Below are positions 37,600 through 46,964 of a stretch of 64,000 bases of DNA, piece after piece. The notes below the pieces were generated by a model, which was not told the DNA's origin, did not search any database, and saw only the letters and a program-made list of their open reading frames with translations. Source of the stretch: Roseiarcus sp963835215 (GTDB lineage Bacteria > Pseudomonadota > Alphaproteobacteria > Rhizobiales > Beijerinckiaceae); contig CAWIES010000002.1 of the NCBI GenBank assembly GCA_963835215.1, positions 1,726,587 through 1,790,586 of the forward strand, given 5' to 3'. The translations under genes and the position numbers were made by a program. Position 1 is the stretch's first letter, and each line of letters begins with the position of its first letter.

Positions 37600-39844
37600 A
37601 TGACAGGCTCAGGAAAGGCCCCAACCGCCGCCGACACCGGCTTCGATCCCGCCGAGCTGTCGGCTGAGCCCGATGACGAGGAGGCTTCGGCCTCGCTCGA
37701 ACTGGCGCTCGACGAGGCGCCGGCCGAGCCGGGGCCGCTGGCGCGCGGCGCGGCCGTGGTCAAGTCGTTCTGGCGCCATGCGCCGCTCGGCCCCGGCGTC
37801 TATCGGATGATCGGCGCCGAGGGCGAGGTGCTCTATGTCGGCAAGGCGCGCTCGATCAAGAAGCGGGTGCAGAGCTACACCACGCCGGAGCGCCAATCGA
37901 TCCGCATCGCCCGCATGGTCGCCCAGACCTGCTCGATGGTGTTCGTCACCACCGAGACCGAGGCCGAGGCGCTGCTGCTCGAAGCCAATCTGATCAAGCA
38001 GCTCAAGCCGCGCTACAACGTGCTGCTGCGCGACGACAAGAGCTTCCCCTATATCCTGATTGCGGGCGGCCACGCCGCGCCGCAGCTACTCAAGCATCGC
38101 GGCGCGCGCTCGCAGAAGGGCGATTATTTCGGCCCCTTCGCCAGCGCCGGGGCGGTGACGCGCACGCTCAACGCGCTGCAACGCGCGTTCCTGCTGCGCA
38201 CCTGCTCGGACAGCTATTACGACAACCGCACGCGCCCGTGCCTGCTGTTCCAGATCAAGCGCTGCTCGGCCCCCTGCACCGGCGAGATCGCGCCGGCCGA
38301 CTACGCCGAGCTGGTCGGCGAGGCGCGCGATTTTCTCTCCGGCCGCAGCCGGGCGATCCGCCAGCGGCTCGCCCGCGACATGACCGAAGCGGCCGAGGCG
38401 CTCGCATTCGAGAAGGCGGCGCGCCTGCGCGACCGCATCTCGGCGCTCTCGGCGATCCAGGGCGAGCAGAGCGTCAATCCGCGCTCGGTGCCGGAAGCCG
38501 ACGTGTTCGCGATCGTCGAAGAAGCGGGGCAGTTCTGCATCGAGGCGTTCTTCTTCCGCACCTATCAGAACTGGGGCAACCGCGCTTATTTTCCGCGCGC
38601 CGACCGTTCGCTGGGCGCAGCCGAAGTGCTCGATTCCTTCCTCGCGCAATTCTATCTCGAACGGCCGGCGCCGCGGCTGGTGCTGCTCAACCGTCGACGT
38701 CGCCTCACGCGCGCAACTGACCGAGATCTTGAGCGCGCGCGCCGGCCATCGCATCGCCATCGGCGCGCCCCGCCGCGGCGAGAAGAAGGAACTGGTCGAG
38801 GACGCCTTGCGCAACGCGCGCGAGGCGCTGTCGCGCAAGCTCGCCGAGGCGGCGAGCCAGGCCAAGCTGCTCGCCGCGCTCGCGGCGGCTTTCGGCATCG
38901 AGACGGCGCTGCGCCGGGTCGAGGTCTACGACAATTCGCACATCATGGGGACCAACGCGATCGGCGCGATGATCGTCGCCGGCCCGGAAGGCTTCGTGAA
39001 GAACCAGTACCGCACCTTCAACATCAAGAGCGCCAATCTGACGCCGGGCGACGATTACGCGATGATGCGCGAAGTGCTGACGCGCCGGTTCGCGCGGCTC
39101 GCGCGCGAGACGGCCGAGGCGCCGTCGGGTTCGGTGGCGCGGGCGTCCCCGCCCGCGGGCGCGGAGGCCCGCGCCACTGAAGCCGGCGCCACTGCGGCCC
39201 TCCCTCATCCTGAGGAGCGCCCGGAGGGCGCGTCGCCCCTCCCTCATCCTGAGGAGCGCCCAGAGGGCGCGTCTCGAAGGACGAGGGAGGAGGACGCTGC
39301 AGCGGAGCGCGATCCTCCTCGTCCTTCGAGACGCCGGCTTCGCCGGCTCCTCAGGATGAGGAGGATGCAGTTCCGCGCCTTTCCCGACAGACCCGACCTC
39401 GTCATCATCGACGGCGGGCGCGGCCAGTATGAGGCGGCGCGGCAGGTGTTCGCCGAGCTCGGCGTCGAGGGCGTCGCGCTGGCTTCGATCGCCAAGGGGC
39501 CCGACCGCAACGCCGGGCGCGAGACGTTCTTCGTCGCCGGACGCGCGCCCTTCAAGCTTTCCCCGCGCGATCCGGCGCTGTTCTTCGTCCAGCGGCTGCG
39601 CGACGAGGCGCATCGCTTCGCCATCGGCACGCATCGGGCGCGGCGCAAGAAGGACTTCGTCAAAAGCCCGCTCGACGAAATTCCCGGCATCGGCCCGGCC
39701 CGCAAGCGCGCCCTGCTGCACGCCTTCGGCTCGGCCAAGGACGTCGCCCGAGCCGGCCTCGCCGATCTCGAAAAGACCGCCGGCCTCAACGCCGCGACCG
39801 CCAAACGGATCTATGACTTTTTCCACGACGGTGGCGGGGGATGA
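37600..39844 (+). CDS. uvrC: UvrABC excinuclease subunit C (one frameshift; repeat insertion)
   Basis: Makes the two incisions in nucleotide excision repair. GIY-YIG domain: LGPGVYRMIGAEGEVLYVGK, ARSIKKRVQSYTTPERQSIR. Then IKRCSAPCTGEIAPADYAEL, the UVR motif EAAEALAFEKAARLRDRISA, the RNase H-like domain AALRRVEVYDNSHIMGTNAI and DLVIIDGGRGQYEAARQVFA, and the C-terminal helix-hairpin-helix DEIPGIGPARKRALLHAFGS. The frame breaks near 38692 (one extra C: LLLN then VDVASRAQLTEI). The linker between RFARLARETAEA and FPDRPDLVII contains about 85 residues encoded by palindromic repeats (39199-39366), open in frame. About 745 aa repaired. Confidence 0.95.
39199..39366. repeat. Palindromic repeats inside uvrC
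   Basis: Two tandem units CCTCATCCTGAGGAGCGCCC (39204 and 39243 onward), then an inverted unit CCTCGTCCTTCGAGACGCCG with GCTTCGCCGGCTCCTCAGGA. They encode LPHPEERPEGAS twice, then SRRTREEDAAAERD and RRLRRLLRMRR. Same family as the repeats around the GIY-YIG gene at 42.8-43.5 kb. They fall in the non-conserved linker and keep the frame. Confidence 0.8.
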
Positions 39845-39862
39845 GGGAAGCGTGGTAGGGGC

Positions 39863-39893
39863 GGCCCCTTCCCCCGCAAGGGGAGAAGGGGAT
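39863..39893. repeat. Palindrome CCCCTTCcccCGCAAGGGGAGAAGGGG
   Basis: Intergenic palindrome between uvrC and prmA, of the CTTCTCCCC/GGGGAGAAG class found also at 36.7 kb. Confidence 0.5.
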
Positions 39894-39910
39894 CGCGCGC
39901 GAGGACATCC

Positions 39911-40824
39911 ATGCTCGAAGGCCTGCCGCCCAACAACGCCGCGCATCTCCTGCGACTCGTCTGCGACGAGAGCGAGGCGCGCGCGGTCGCCGATCTGATC
40001 GTCGAGAGTTTCGAGCCGGCCGAGGCGGCTTCGACCGCCTTCGAGACCGAGGAGCCCTGGCCGGGCGGCGGCAAGGCGTGGCTGGTCGAGGCCTATTTCG
40101 GTTTCGCGCCTGACGAGGAGAACTTGCGCGAACTCGTCGCCGCCGCGGCGGGCGCGGAGGCGGCGGCGCGGGTCTACGTTCGGCCTGACGGAAAAGCGCG
40201 ATTGGGTCGCCAATGCGCTCGCCGGCCTTGCGCCGGTGCAGGGCAGGGCGTTTTCTCGTCCACGGCGCGCATGATCGCGCGCGCGTCAAAGCCAACGACG
40301 TCGGCGATCGAGATCGAGGCCGGCCTCGCCTTCGGCACCGGCCATCACGGCACGACGCGCGGCTGCCTGCTGCATTTCGACCGCCTGCTGAAGCGGCGCC
40401 GTCCCGCGCGCGTGCTCGATGTCGGCTGCGGCGCCGGCGTGCTCGCCATCGCCGCGGCGAAAGTCTTGAAGCGCAAGGTCTGGCTCGGCGATCTCGATCC
40501 GGTCGCGGTCGAGGTGGCGAACGAGAACGCGCGATTGAACGGCGTCGGCCGAGCCTGCAAGGCGATCGTCTCGCGCGGCGTCGAGAACTCGATCTGCGCG
40601 AAGGCGCGCCTTACGATGTCGTCTTCGCCAATATTCTGGCCAAACCGCTGCGTCTGCTCGCGCCCTCGCTCGTCGCCGTCACCGCGCGCGATGGCGACGC
40701 GATCGTCTCGGGCCTGCTCTATGCCGACGTGCCCGGCGTGCTGGCCGCCTGGCGCGCGCAAGGCTTCACGTTGCGCGAGCGCATCGATCTCGAAGGCTGG
40801 GCGAGCTTGCGGCTGTCGCGGTAG
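39911..40824 (+). CDS. prmA: Ribosomal protein L11 methyltransferase (frameshifts)
   Basis: SAM-dependent trimethylation of ribosomal protein L11. N-terminal recognition domain: LICDES-type start (LLRLVCDESEARAVADLIVE), ETEEPWPGGGKAWLVEAYFG; then GLTEKRDWVANALAGLAPVQ, AGRFLVHGAHDRARVKANDV. Catalytic domain: AIEIEAGLAFGTGHHGTTRG, RVLDVGCGAGVLAIAAAKVL (motif I), GDLDPVAVEVANENARLNGV, YDVVFANILAKPLRLLAPSL (NIL motif). Breaks near 40160, 40235, 40300 and 40550-40600, mostly single extra bases. About 300 aa repaired. Overlapping the family's usual length. Confidence 0.9.
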
Positions 40825-40853
40825 GAGACGTTCATCTGCATCGCGTAGTGCAG

Positions 40854-41536
40854 TCAGGCGATATCTGATCGAGATCTCGGCAAATCGTCGGGTGTCACAA
40901 ATCCGGTTGCAGTTATAATTCGCGTTATCTGTTCTTCTTGCGCATTAGAGAATCCATGGGCTCTGATGTGCCGGGCGAATATCCACGGTCGTCGTCCATC
41001 ATTCATTATTATGGCAACACGATTCTCGCGATTATCACGCATTTCGTGTTCAATAATTAGTTTGTACCGCGATTTTATGTAATCGATCTTCTCAAATCCG
41101 AACGAAATTATCGCCTTGGGTTGATAATGGTCGATGAGTGATCAATTCATCGACAAACAGAAGTCGTGGTGCGGTGACTTATTTAGAGAATATCCGAAGC
41201 GTGATTTGAAAGAAGCCCAGCACGCGGGGAACTCCAAAAGAAATGCTCGGTCTGCACGATACGGTCAGTGCCGCATATTTTAATAATGTCCTTGGTCCAT
41301 TTTAATGCGGATCGACCCTCGCCGTGAAAGTCATGACTGCTTGTTTCTTCTGTAGCGATTGGGGCGTCAATCCAATCCGTTTTGTGTTCCCCAGGATTTA
41401 TTCCAATAACCACAAATATTGGTGTTTCACGCCTGTTCAGCGGCAGGTCGTATAGAAAATGATGAGCTTTTGTTAATTCGGGAAAGCGCTGCGTATAATT
41501 TCTAATCAAACTGATGTTCTCACTCATATCGGGCAT
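40854..41536 (-). CDS. Uracil-DNA-glycosylase-superfamily-like protein, AT-rich, frameshifted
   Basis: Read from ATG 41536 (AAAGG seven bases upstream): MPDMSENISLIRNYTQRFPE, LTKAHHFLYDLPLNRRETPI, FVVIGINPGEHKTDWIDAPI (GINPG resembles UDG motif 1), SSHDFHGEGRSALKWTKDII, VQTEHFFWSS; after a shift near 41215, FGYSLNKSPHHDFCLSMN; then an in-frame TGA near 41143; then SLIDHYQPKAIISFGFEKID, DGRRPWIFARHIRAHGFSNA, TRIITATGFVTPDDLP. The DNA is much poorer in GC than its neighbours, so it was probably acquired. Superfamily call is tentative; no catalytic residue beyond GINPG can be assigned. A decayed gene or sequence error. Confidence 0.55.
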
Positions 41537-41687
41537 AGGTAAACCTTTCATAAGGTGTCGGTTGATTGTATTATTGTCGTCCGGCGTGGAACCCGACATG
41601 TTACTGCGCCCGGCGAGGGCGCGCCTCGGATGCGCCGCCCGCCGCCCTCGCCTATAAGCCGCGACAGGCGAAAACTGGACCTATCCC

Positions 41688-42743
41688 TTGCGCTTCGTCG
41701 ATCACTACACCCGCCCGCTCGCCGAGGCCCGCGTGCTTTGCGAGGTCTGTCCGCGCATGTGCAACGTCGGCCCCGGCGAGCGCGGGCATTGTTTCGTGCG
41801 CCGAAATGTCGATGGCCGCATGACGCTGGCGAGCGGGGCGCTCGGTTTTCGCGTCGAAGCGATCGAGGCGGCGCCGCTCTATCATTTTCTTCCCGGCTCG
41901 GCGGCGCTCGTCTTCGGCACGGCGGGCTGCAATCTTGGCTGCGCCTGTTGCGAGGTCCATGACCTTGCCAGAAATCGCGCCGCCGAGGAGCAGGCCAAGC
42001 CCGCTTCGCCCGAGCAGATCGCCCGCGCGGCCGCTGCGCTCGGCTGCGACAGCGTTCTCTTCGCCGACAATGATCCGACCGTCTATTTCGAATATGCCAT
42101 CGACATCGCCGAGGCTTGCCGCGAACGGGGGATCAAGACGGTCGCGACGACGGCGGGCTACATCTCGCCGGGGCCGCGCGCCGAACTGTTCCGCGTCATC
42201 GACGCCGCCAATGTCGATCTCAAGGCGTTTTCGGAAGGCTTCTACTGGCGGCGCACAGGCGGCCATCTCGACGCCGTGCTCGATACGCTGAAATACATTC
42301 GCCAGGAGACCGACGTCTGGTTGGAGATCACGACCCTACTGATCGCAGGCGAGAATGATTCGGAGCGCGAGATCGACGCGCTGACGCGCTGGATCGTCGA
42401 AGCGCTCGGCGACGAGACGCCGCTGCATTTCTCGGCGCTTCGCCCCGAGTTTCACATGAGCGGCCACCCGCCGACGCCCCTCTCGATCCTGACGCGCGCG
42501 CGCGCGCAAGCCAAGGCCAACGGGCTCCGGCACGTCTATGCCGACGCCGGCGCGGGCGAAGCGACGGTCTGCGCCGGCTGCGCCGCGCCGCTGATCGCCC
42601 GCGCGGGCAATCGGCTCGTCAGCTACGCGCTCGACGCGGAGGGCGCCTGCCGCGACTGCGGCAGGATGTTAGCGGGTCATTTTGCGCGCGCGCCCGGCGC
42701 CTGCGGCGCGCGGCGGGCGGTGGACATTGGGGCCTGTGTTTAG
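41688..42743 (+). CDS. amrS: AmmeMemoRadiSam-type radical SAM protein (AmrS)
   Basis: 351 residues. Radical SAM cluster motif in LVFGTAGCNLGCACCEVHDL (CxxxCxxC), preceded by cysteine pairs CEVCPRMCNVGPGERGHCFV. Then ALGCDSVLFADNDPTVYFEY, TTAGYISPGPRAELFRVIDA, NVDLKAFSEGFYWRRTGGHL, LEITTLLIAGENDSEREIDA and LHFSALRPEFHMSGHPPTPL. A C-terminal zinc-like stretch has VCAGCAAPLIARAGNRLVSY and CRDCGRMLAGHF. The AmmeMemoRadiSam set (AmrA, AmrB, AmrS) is of unknown function; the partners are not in this window. Start is TTG 41688, as no ATG lies nearby in frame. Confidence 0.9.
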   Translation: MRFVDHYTRPLAEARVLCEVCPRMCNVGPGERGHCFVRRNVDGRMTLASGALGFRVEAIEAAPLYHFLPGSAALVFGTAGCNLGCACCEVHDLARNRAAEEQAKPASPEQIARAAAALGCDSVLFADNDPTVYFEYAIDIAEACRERGIKTVATTAGYISPGPRAELFRVIDAANVDLKAFSEGFYWRRTGGHLDAVLDTLKYIRQETDVWLEITTLLIAGENDSEREIDALTRWIVEALGDETPLHFSALRPEFHMSGHPPTPLSILTRARAQAKANGLRHVYADAGAGEATVCAGCAAPLIARAGNRLVSYALDAEGACRDCGRMLAGHFARAPGACGARRAVDIGACV

Positions 42744-42773
42744 ACCACCCAGAAGAAAGCTTTCTCGGACCGC

Positions 42774-43028
42774 GTCCTTCGAGACGCCCGCCTCGCGGGC
42801 TCCTCAGGACGAGGGGGGAAGGGTTTGGGAGCCTCTGTGAGCGCCCTCATCGTGAGGAGCGCAGTGCGGCGCGAAGCCCCGGCACTGAACGAGCGCAAGG
42901 CGTGTCCTTCGAGACGCCCGCCTCGCGGGCTCCTCAAGACGAGGGCGGTGGGAAGGGTCAGGGAGCCTTTGTGATCCTCCTCATCGTGAGGAGCGCCGCG
43001 CCAGCGGCGCGTCTCGAACGACGAGGAG
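42774..43028. repeat. Palindromic repeat block upstream of GIY-YIG gene
   Basis: Alternating units. Type A: GTCCTTCGAGACGCCCGCCT with CGCGGGCTCCTCAGGACGAG at 42774-42815 and 42904-42945. Type B: CCTCATCGTGAGGAGCGCCG ... CGCGTCTCGAACGACGAGG at 42978-43028 and a truncated form at 42845-42866. The sequence 42867-42903 (CGGCGCGAAG ... CTGAACGAGCG) matches the 3' end of the GIY-YIG gene. Confidence 0.8.
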
Positions 43029-43062
43029 GATCGAGCCGGCAATTCGCGCTAAAGGCGCCGCG

Positions 43063-43362
43063 ATGACTGGGGCTTCTATCTACATCCTGCTGTGCGCCGA
43101 CGGCAGCTATTACACCGGCGTGACCCGACGCGCGGTCGAGGAGCGCGTGAGTGAACATGAGCAGGGTCTGCTTCCTGGCTACACATTCACCCGGCGTCCA
43201 CTGAAGCTTGTCTTCTCGGAGCCCTATGAACGCGTCGATGATGCGATCGCGGCGGAGCGAAGGATCAAGGGCTGGTCGCGCGCGAAGAAGGAAGCCTATA
43301 TGCACGGCGATTTCGCTTCGCTCGTTGCTCTGGCCAAGCGCGGCGCGAAGACTCCGCGCTGA
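43063..43362 (+). CDS. GIY-YIG domain endonuclease, YhbQ/UPF0213-like
   Basis: 99 residues consisting of one GIY-YIG domain: SIYILLCADGSYYTGVTRRA (YIL..YTG core), VEERVSEHEQGLLPGYTFTR (Arg and His positions), RPLKLVFSEPYERVDDAIAA, ERRIKGWSRAKKEAYMHGDF (catalytic Glu in AAERRIK). Small single-domain nucleases of this type are common in alphaproteobacteria, with unknown biological role. Palindromic repeats lie directly on both sides, and the stop codon TGA is part of the repeat linker CGCTGAACGAGCGG. Confidence 0.93.
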   Translation: MTGASIYILLCADGSYYTGVTRRAVEERVSEHEQGLLPGYTFTRRPLKLVFSEPYERVDDAIAAERRIKGWSRAKKEAYMHGDFASLVALAKRGAKTPR

Positions 43363-43377
43363 ACGAGCGGAGGGGGC

Positions 43378-43501
43378 GTCCTTCGAGACGCCCGCTTCGC
43401 GGGCTCCTCAGGACGAGGGCTGTGGGAAAAGGCGGCGGGCGCATTGCAATCCTCCTCATCGTGAGGAGCGCCGCGTGAGCGGCGCGTCTCGAACGACGAG
43501 G
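43378..43501. repeat. Palindromic repeat block downstream of GIY-YIG gene
   Basis: One type A unit (43378-43420, GTCCTTCGAGACGCCCGCTT with CGCGGGCTCCTCAGGACGAG) and one type B unit (43453-43501, CCTCATCGTGAGGAGCGCCG ... GGCGCGTCTCGAACGACGAG), the same order as upstream. Confidence 0.8.
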
Positions 43502-43522
43502 GCTCCGCCGCCGCCACGCGCA

Positions 43523-44404
43523 CTATACGAACATCGCGCGATCTCTGGTCACGCTGGCGATCAGGTGCTCGCACACGGCGCGGATGCGGCCTAAGCCCGT
43601 CGTGTCCTCGTGCGTCACCAGCCAATAGGCGCGCGTCGCGCGCCGTTCGGGGAGCACACGCTCGAGGTCGGGAAAGCGGCGGGCGATGAAGTCGTGGACG
43701 ACGCCGACGCCGAGGCCGGCGCGCAAGGCTTCGAATTGCGCCACCGCGCTCGCGCATTCGAACGCGGTCGGCTGGGCGCCGCACAGCTCGCGCACGTAGT
43801 CGAGCGCGCTTGAGAAGGCGTATTCCTCGACGTAGCCGATCAGCCGATGGCCGGCGAGATCGCTAAGCTCGCGCGGCGCCGGGCGCTCGGCGAGATAGGC
43901 GGCGCTGGCGTAAATGCCGAGGTTGTAGTCGGTGAGCTTGCGGGCGACAAAGCGCCCTTCGTCGGGCTTGCTCAGCACGACGACGATGTCGACTTCGCGC
44001 CGCGCGAGCTGGGTGAGCTGCGGCGCCGCTGCAAGCTGAATGCGCAGGCCAGGATTGCGCTCGACGAAGTCGCGCAGCGCGCCCACCATATAGTAGGTGG
44101 CGAAGCCGTCGGGCACGCCGATCCGCACGTCGCCGGTCAGCTCGACATCGACGTCGGAAATCTCGGCCTGCGCATGCAGGAAGGCGCTCTCCATTTCCTC
44201 GGCGGCGGCGAGGAAGCGCTCGCCCGAGCTGGTCAGCCGCGCGCCAGTGGTGCGCCGCTCGAACAGCCGCGCGCCGAGCGCCGCCTCCAGCGCGGCGATG
44301 CGGCGGCTGACCGTCGCGTGGTCGAGCCGCAGCCGGCGCGCCGCGGCGACGAACTGCCCGGCCCGGGCCACGGCGAGGAAGACGCGAACATTGTCCCAGT
44401 CCAA
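43523..44404 (-). CDS. LysR-family transcriptional regulator
   Basis: 293 residues from TTG 44404 (GAGGAAA eight bases upstream): LDWDNVRVFLAVARAGQFVA, AARRLRLDHATVSRRIAALE (helix-turn-helix), ALGARLFERRTTGARLTSSG. The effector domain follows (GDVRIGVPDGFATYYMVGAL, RREVDIVVVLSKPDEGRFVA, GLGVGVVHDFIARRFPDLER). It lies upstream of, and divergent to, the mmsA group, about 1 kb away, so it may control valine catabolism; that is inference. Confidence 0.92.
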   Translation of the reverse strand: MDWDNVRVFLAVARAGQFVAAARRLRLDHATVSRRIAALEAALGARLFERRTTGARLTSSGERFLAAAEEMESAFLHAQAEISDVDVELTGDVRIGVPDGFATYYMVGALRDFVERNPGLRIQLAAAPQLTQLARREVDIVVVLSKPDEGRFVARKLTDYNLGIYASAAYLAERPAPRELSDLAGHRLIGYVEEYAFSSALDYVRELCGAQPTAFECASAVAQFEALRAGLGVGVVHDFIARRFPDLERVLPERRATRAYWLVTHEDTTGLGRIRAVCEHLIASVTRDRAMFV

Positions 44405-44643
44405 TGCGGACGTTTCCTCTCTCGGTCGCCCGTCCGCGCCCGGCGCCGAGCGTCGCCACGGCCACGACACCTCGCATTAACGCTAACCGGCAAGTCAGCA
44501 ATGCGCGCGGCCAGCTGCATCCTAGACTTGCTGGGGTACGCGTCAACACATCAATGGCGTCAATGCTGCACGCTCCCGGTCACGAGGAGACTATCATGGC
44601 GCTTCTATTGAGCTGCCCGTTGGTGCAGAGTACTGCGCTCAGC

Positions 44644-45317
44644 AATGCAGAAAGTGATCCTCCTCGGCCAGCGCGGCGCAATTTCGCGCCCAATCGAACG
44701 ACGTCGCGCTTTTCTTGGCGGATCCGCTGGAAGACGAAGTCCGAGCCGCGTGCAAGCTTTGGACGACGGATCGCGGCGCAAGCCGTAGCACGCTTGGACG
44801 CCGCTCGCCGAGGCTGGTTCGATCTTGTCTATGATAAGTCTGGGGAACTGCATTATCGCGACGGGCGCGGCGCGGCCAAAGGACGACGCAAAAGCCGAAG
44901 TTCTGGTTTCGTCGCGCTTTTGAGGCGGGTTCTGACGCCGGCGTTGTATTTCTCGGCGATCTGCTACGCCTCGAGCGGACGGCTATCGTGGAAGCGCGAG
45001 AAGTCTTGGCTGTCGGCGCGGCAAGAGACCTCGCGGAGGCGCAATGGCGAATAGCGTTTATTCTTCTGCGCAAACCGGCGAGCGCGGAAAATCTTGCTGA
45101 AGCGCGGCAACTCCTCAAGCGCGCGGCCGCACAGGGCTACCTCTCCGCGACGCGCACCTTGGCGATAATTCACCTGCATGGGCGCTTCGGTCTGCGCGGA
45201 TGTTTGGAAGGCCTCAGACTGGTCTCGCGGCCTGACGAAAGCAATTTACGCAGAAGAGCGTCATCGGCGGGAGGACTGGCGCCAAGTCGGGGGATGGGGA
45301 CGCCATCGATGTCCTGA
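44644..45317 (+). CDS. Frameshifted small protein with Sel1-like C-terminal part
   Basis: Plausible protein segments appear in successive frames: MQKVILLGQRGAISR; DVALFLADPLEDEVRAACKL; LDAARRGWFDLVYDKSGELH; KPKFWFRRAFEAGSDAGVVF; and AREVLAVGAARDLAEAQWRI, AEARQLLKRAAAQGYLSATR, TLAIIHLHGRFGLRG. The last looks like one and a half Sel1/TPR-like repeats (A..LL..AA..G...A...LA). No single frame carries the whole. Either a decayed gene or error-ridden sequence; boundaries are approximate. Confidence 0.33.
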
Positions 45318-45439
45318 ACGCTGCGGGATGAAGCACGTTTAGCCAATTTTGCACAGACGGATGCGCGATATCGATATTGCTGTGCGAGAAATCATAATCG
45401 CATAACAACTCCGAGGCAAATCGATTCGGGAGGAACGAC

Positions 45440-46936
45440 ATGATCGACTACGGGCACTTCATCGGCGGCAAGCATGTCGCCGGCGCGTCGGGGCGAACCA
45501 GCGACGTCTTTCAGCCGATGGACGGAACCTTGCGCGGCCGGGTGGCGCTGGCGACGCCTGCCGAGTTGCGCGCCGCGGTCGCCAACGCCAAAGCCGCGCA
45601 GCCGGCGTGGGCGGCGGTGAACCCGCAGCGGCGCGCGCGGGTGCTGATGAAGTTCAACGATCTGATCGCCCAGCACAATGACGAACTCGCCGAGATTCTC
45701 GCCAGAGAGCACGGCAAGACCATCATCGACGCCAAGGGCGACATTCAGCGCGGCGTCGAAGTGCTCGAAGTCGCCTTCGGCGCGCCGCAGATGATGAAGG
45801 GCGAATACACCGATGGCGCTGGTCCGGGCATCGATCTCTATTCGATGCGCCAGCCGCTCGGCGTCGTCGCCGGCATCACGCCGTTCAACTTCCCGGCGAT
45901 GATCCCGCTGTGGAAGCTCGCCCCCGCGATCGCCTGCGGCAACGCCTTCATCCTCAAGCCCTCCGAGCGCGATCCCGGCGTGCCAATGCGGCTCGCCGAA
46001 TTGTTCATCGAGGCGGGCGGTCCTCCCGGCATTCTCAATGTCGTCAATGGCGACAAGGTGGCGGTCGATGCGATCCTCGACGATCCCGACATCAAGGCGG
46101 TCGGCTTCGTCGGCTCGACGCCGATCGCCGAATATATTTACGGTCGCGGCGCGTCTACCGGCAAGCGCGTGCAATGCTTCGGCGGCGCCAAGAACCACAT
46201 GGTGGTGATGCCCGACGCCGACATGGACCAGGCGGTCGATGCGCTGATTGGCGCGGGCTACGGCGCGGCGGGCGAGCGCTGCATGGCGATCTCGGTGGCG
46301 GTGCCGGTGGGGCAGAAGACGGCCGACGAGCTGGTCAAGCGGCTGATCCCGCGCGTCGAGAGCCTCAAGGTTGGACCCTCGACCGATTCCAGCGCCGATT
46401 TCGGGCCGCTGGTCACCCGCGCCCATCTTGAGAAGGTCAAAGGCTACATCGATCTTGGCGTCAAGGAAGGCGCCAAGCTGCTGGTCGACGGCCGCGGCTT
46501 CAAAATGCAGGGCTACGAAAACGGCTTCTACATCGGCGGCAACCTGTTCGACGGCGTCACCAAGGACATGCGCATCTACAAGGAAGAAATCTTCGGCCCG
46601 GTGCTGTGCGTCGCGCGGGCGGAGAATTATTCCGAGGCGCTCGGCCTGTGCAACGACCATGAATACGGCAACGGCGTCGCGATCTTCACCCGCGATGGCG
46701 ACGCGGCGCGCGATTTTGCCTCCAAGGTTCAGGTCGGCATGGTCGGCGTCAACGTTCCGATCCCGGTGCCGGTCTCCTACTACACCTTCGGCGGCTGGAA
46801 GCGCTCGGGCTTTGGCGATCTCAACCAGTACGGCCCCGACGCGTTCCGCTTCTACACCAAGACCAAGACGGTGACCTCGCGCTGGCCCTCGGGCGCGAAG
46901 GAAGGCGCGAGCTTCGTCATTCCCACGATGAACTGA
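45440..46936 (+). CDS. mmsA: Methylmalonate-semialdehyde dehydrogenase (CoA-acylating)
   Basis: 498 residues, intact. Oxidises methylmalonate semialdehyde to propionyl-CoA in valine breakdown, without ATP. Seen: MIDYGHFIGGKHVAGASGRT, LAREHGKTIIDAKGDIQRGV, MRQPLGVVAGITPFNFPAMI, GNAFILKPSERDPGVPMRLA, GFVGSTPIAEYIYGRGASTG, GGAKNHMVVMPDADMDQAVD and the catalytic cysteine in GYGAAGERCMAISVAVPVG; MVGVNVPIPVPVSYYTFGGW is typical of the CoA-acylating branch. GGGAGGAACGAC precedes the ATG. First of three genes of the pathway. Confidence 0.97.
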   Translation: MIDYGHFIGGKHVAGASGRTSDVFQPMDGTLRGRVALATPAELRAAVANAKAAQPAWAAVNPQRRARVLMKFNDLIAQHNDELAEILAREHGKTIIDAKGDIQRGVEVLEVAFGAPQMMKGEYTDGAGPGIDLYSMRQPLGVVAGITPFNFPAMIPLWKLAPAIACGNAFILKPSERDPGVPMRLAELFIEAGGPPGILNVVNGDKVAVDAILDDPDIKAVGFVGSTPIAEYIYGRGASTGKRVQCFGGAKNHMVVMPDADMDQAVDALIGAGYGAAGERCMAISVAVPVGQKTADELVKRLIPRVESLKVGPSTDSSADFGPLVTRAHLEKVKGYIDLGVKEGAKLLVDGRGFKMQGYENGFYIGGNLFDGVTKDMRIYKEEIFGPVLCVARAENYSEALGLCNDHEYGNGVAIFTRDGDAARDFASKVQVGMVGVNVPIPVPVSYYTFGGWKRSGFGDLNQYGPDAFRFYTKTKTVTSRWPSGAKEGASFVIPTMN

Positions 46937-46964
46937 GTTCGCATCGTGCGGCGCCCATCGCTTG

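Noticed and set aside
42774..43501. Regularly spaced repeats resembling a CRISPR array
   Set aside because: Units are palindromic, of two alternating types, with unequal spacing, a gene in the middle and no cas genes. They are REP-like elements.
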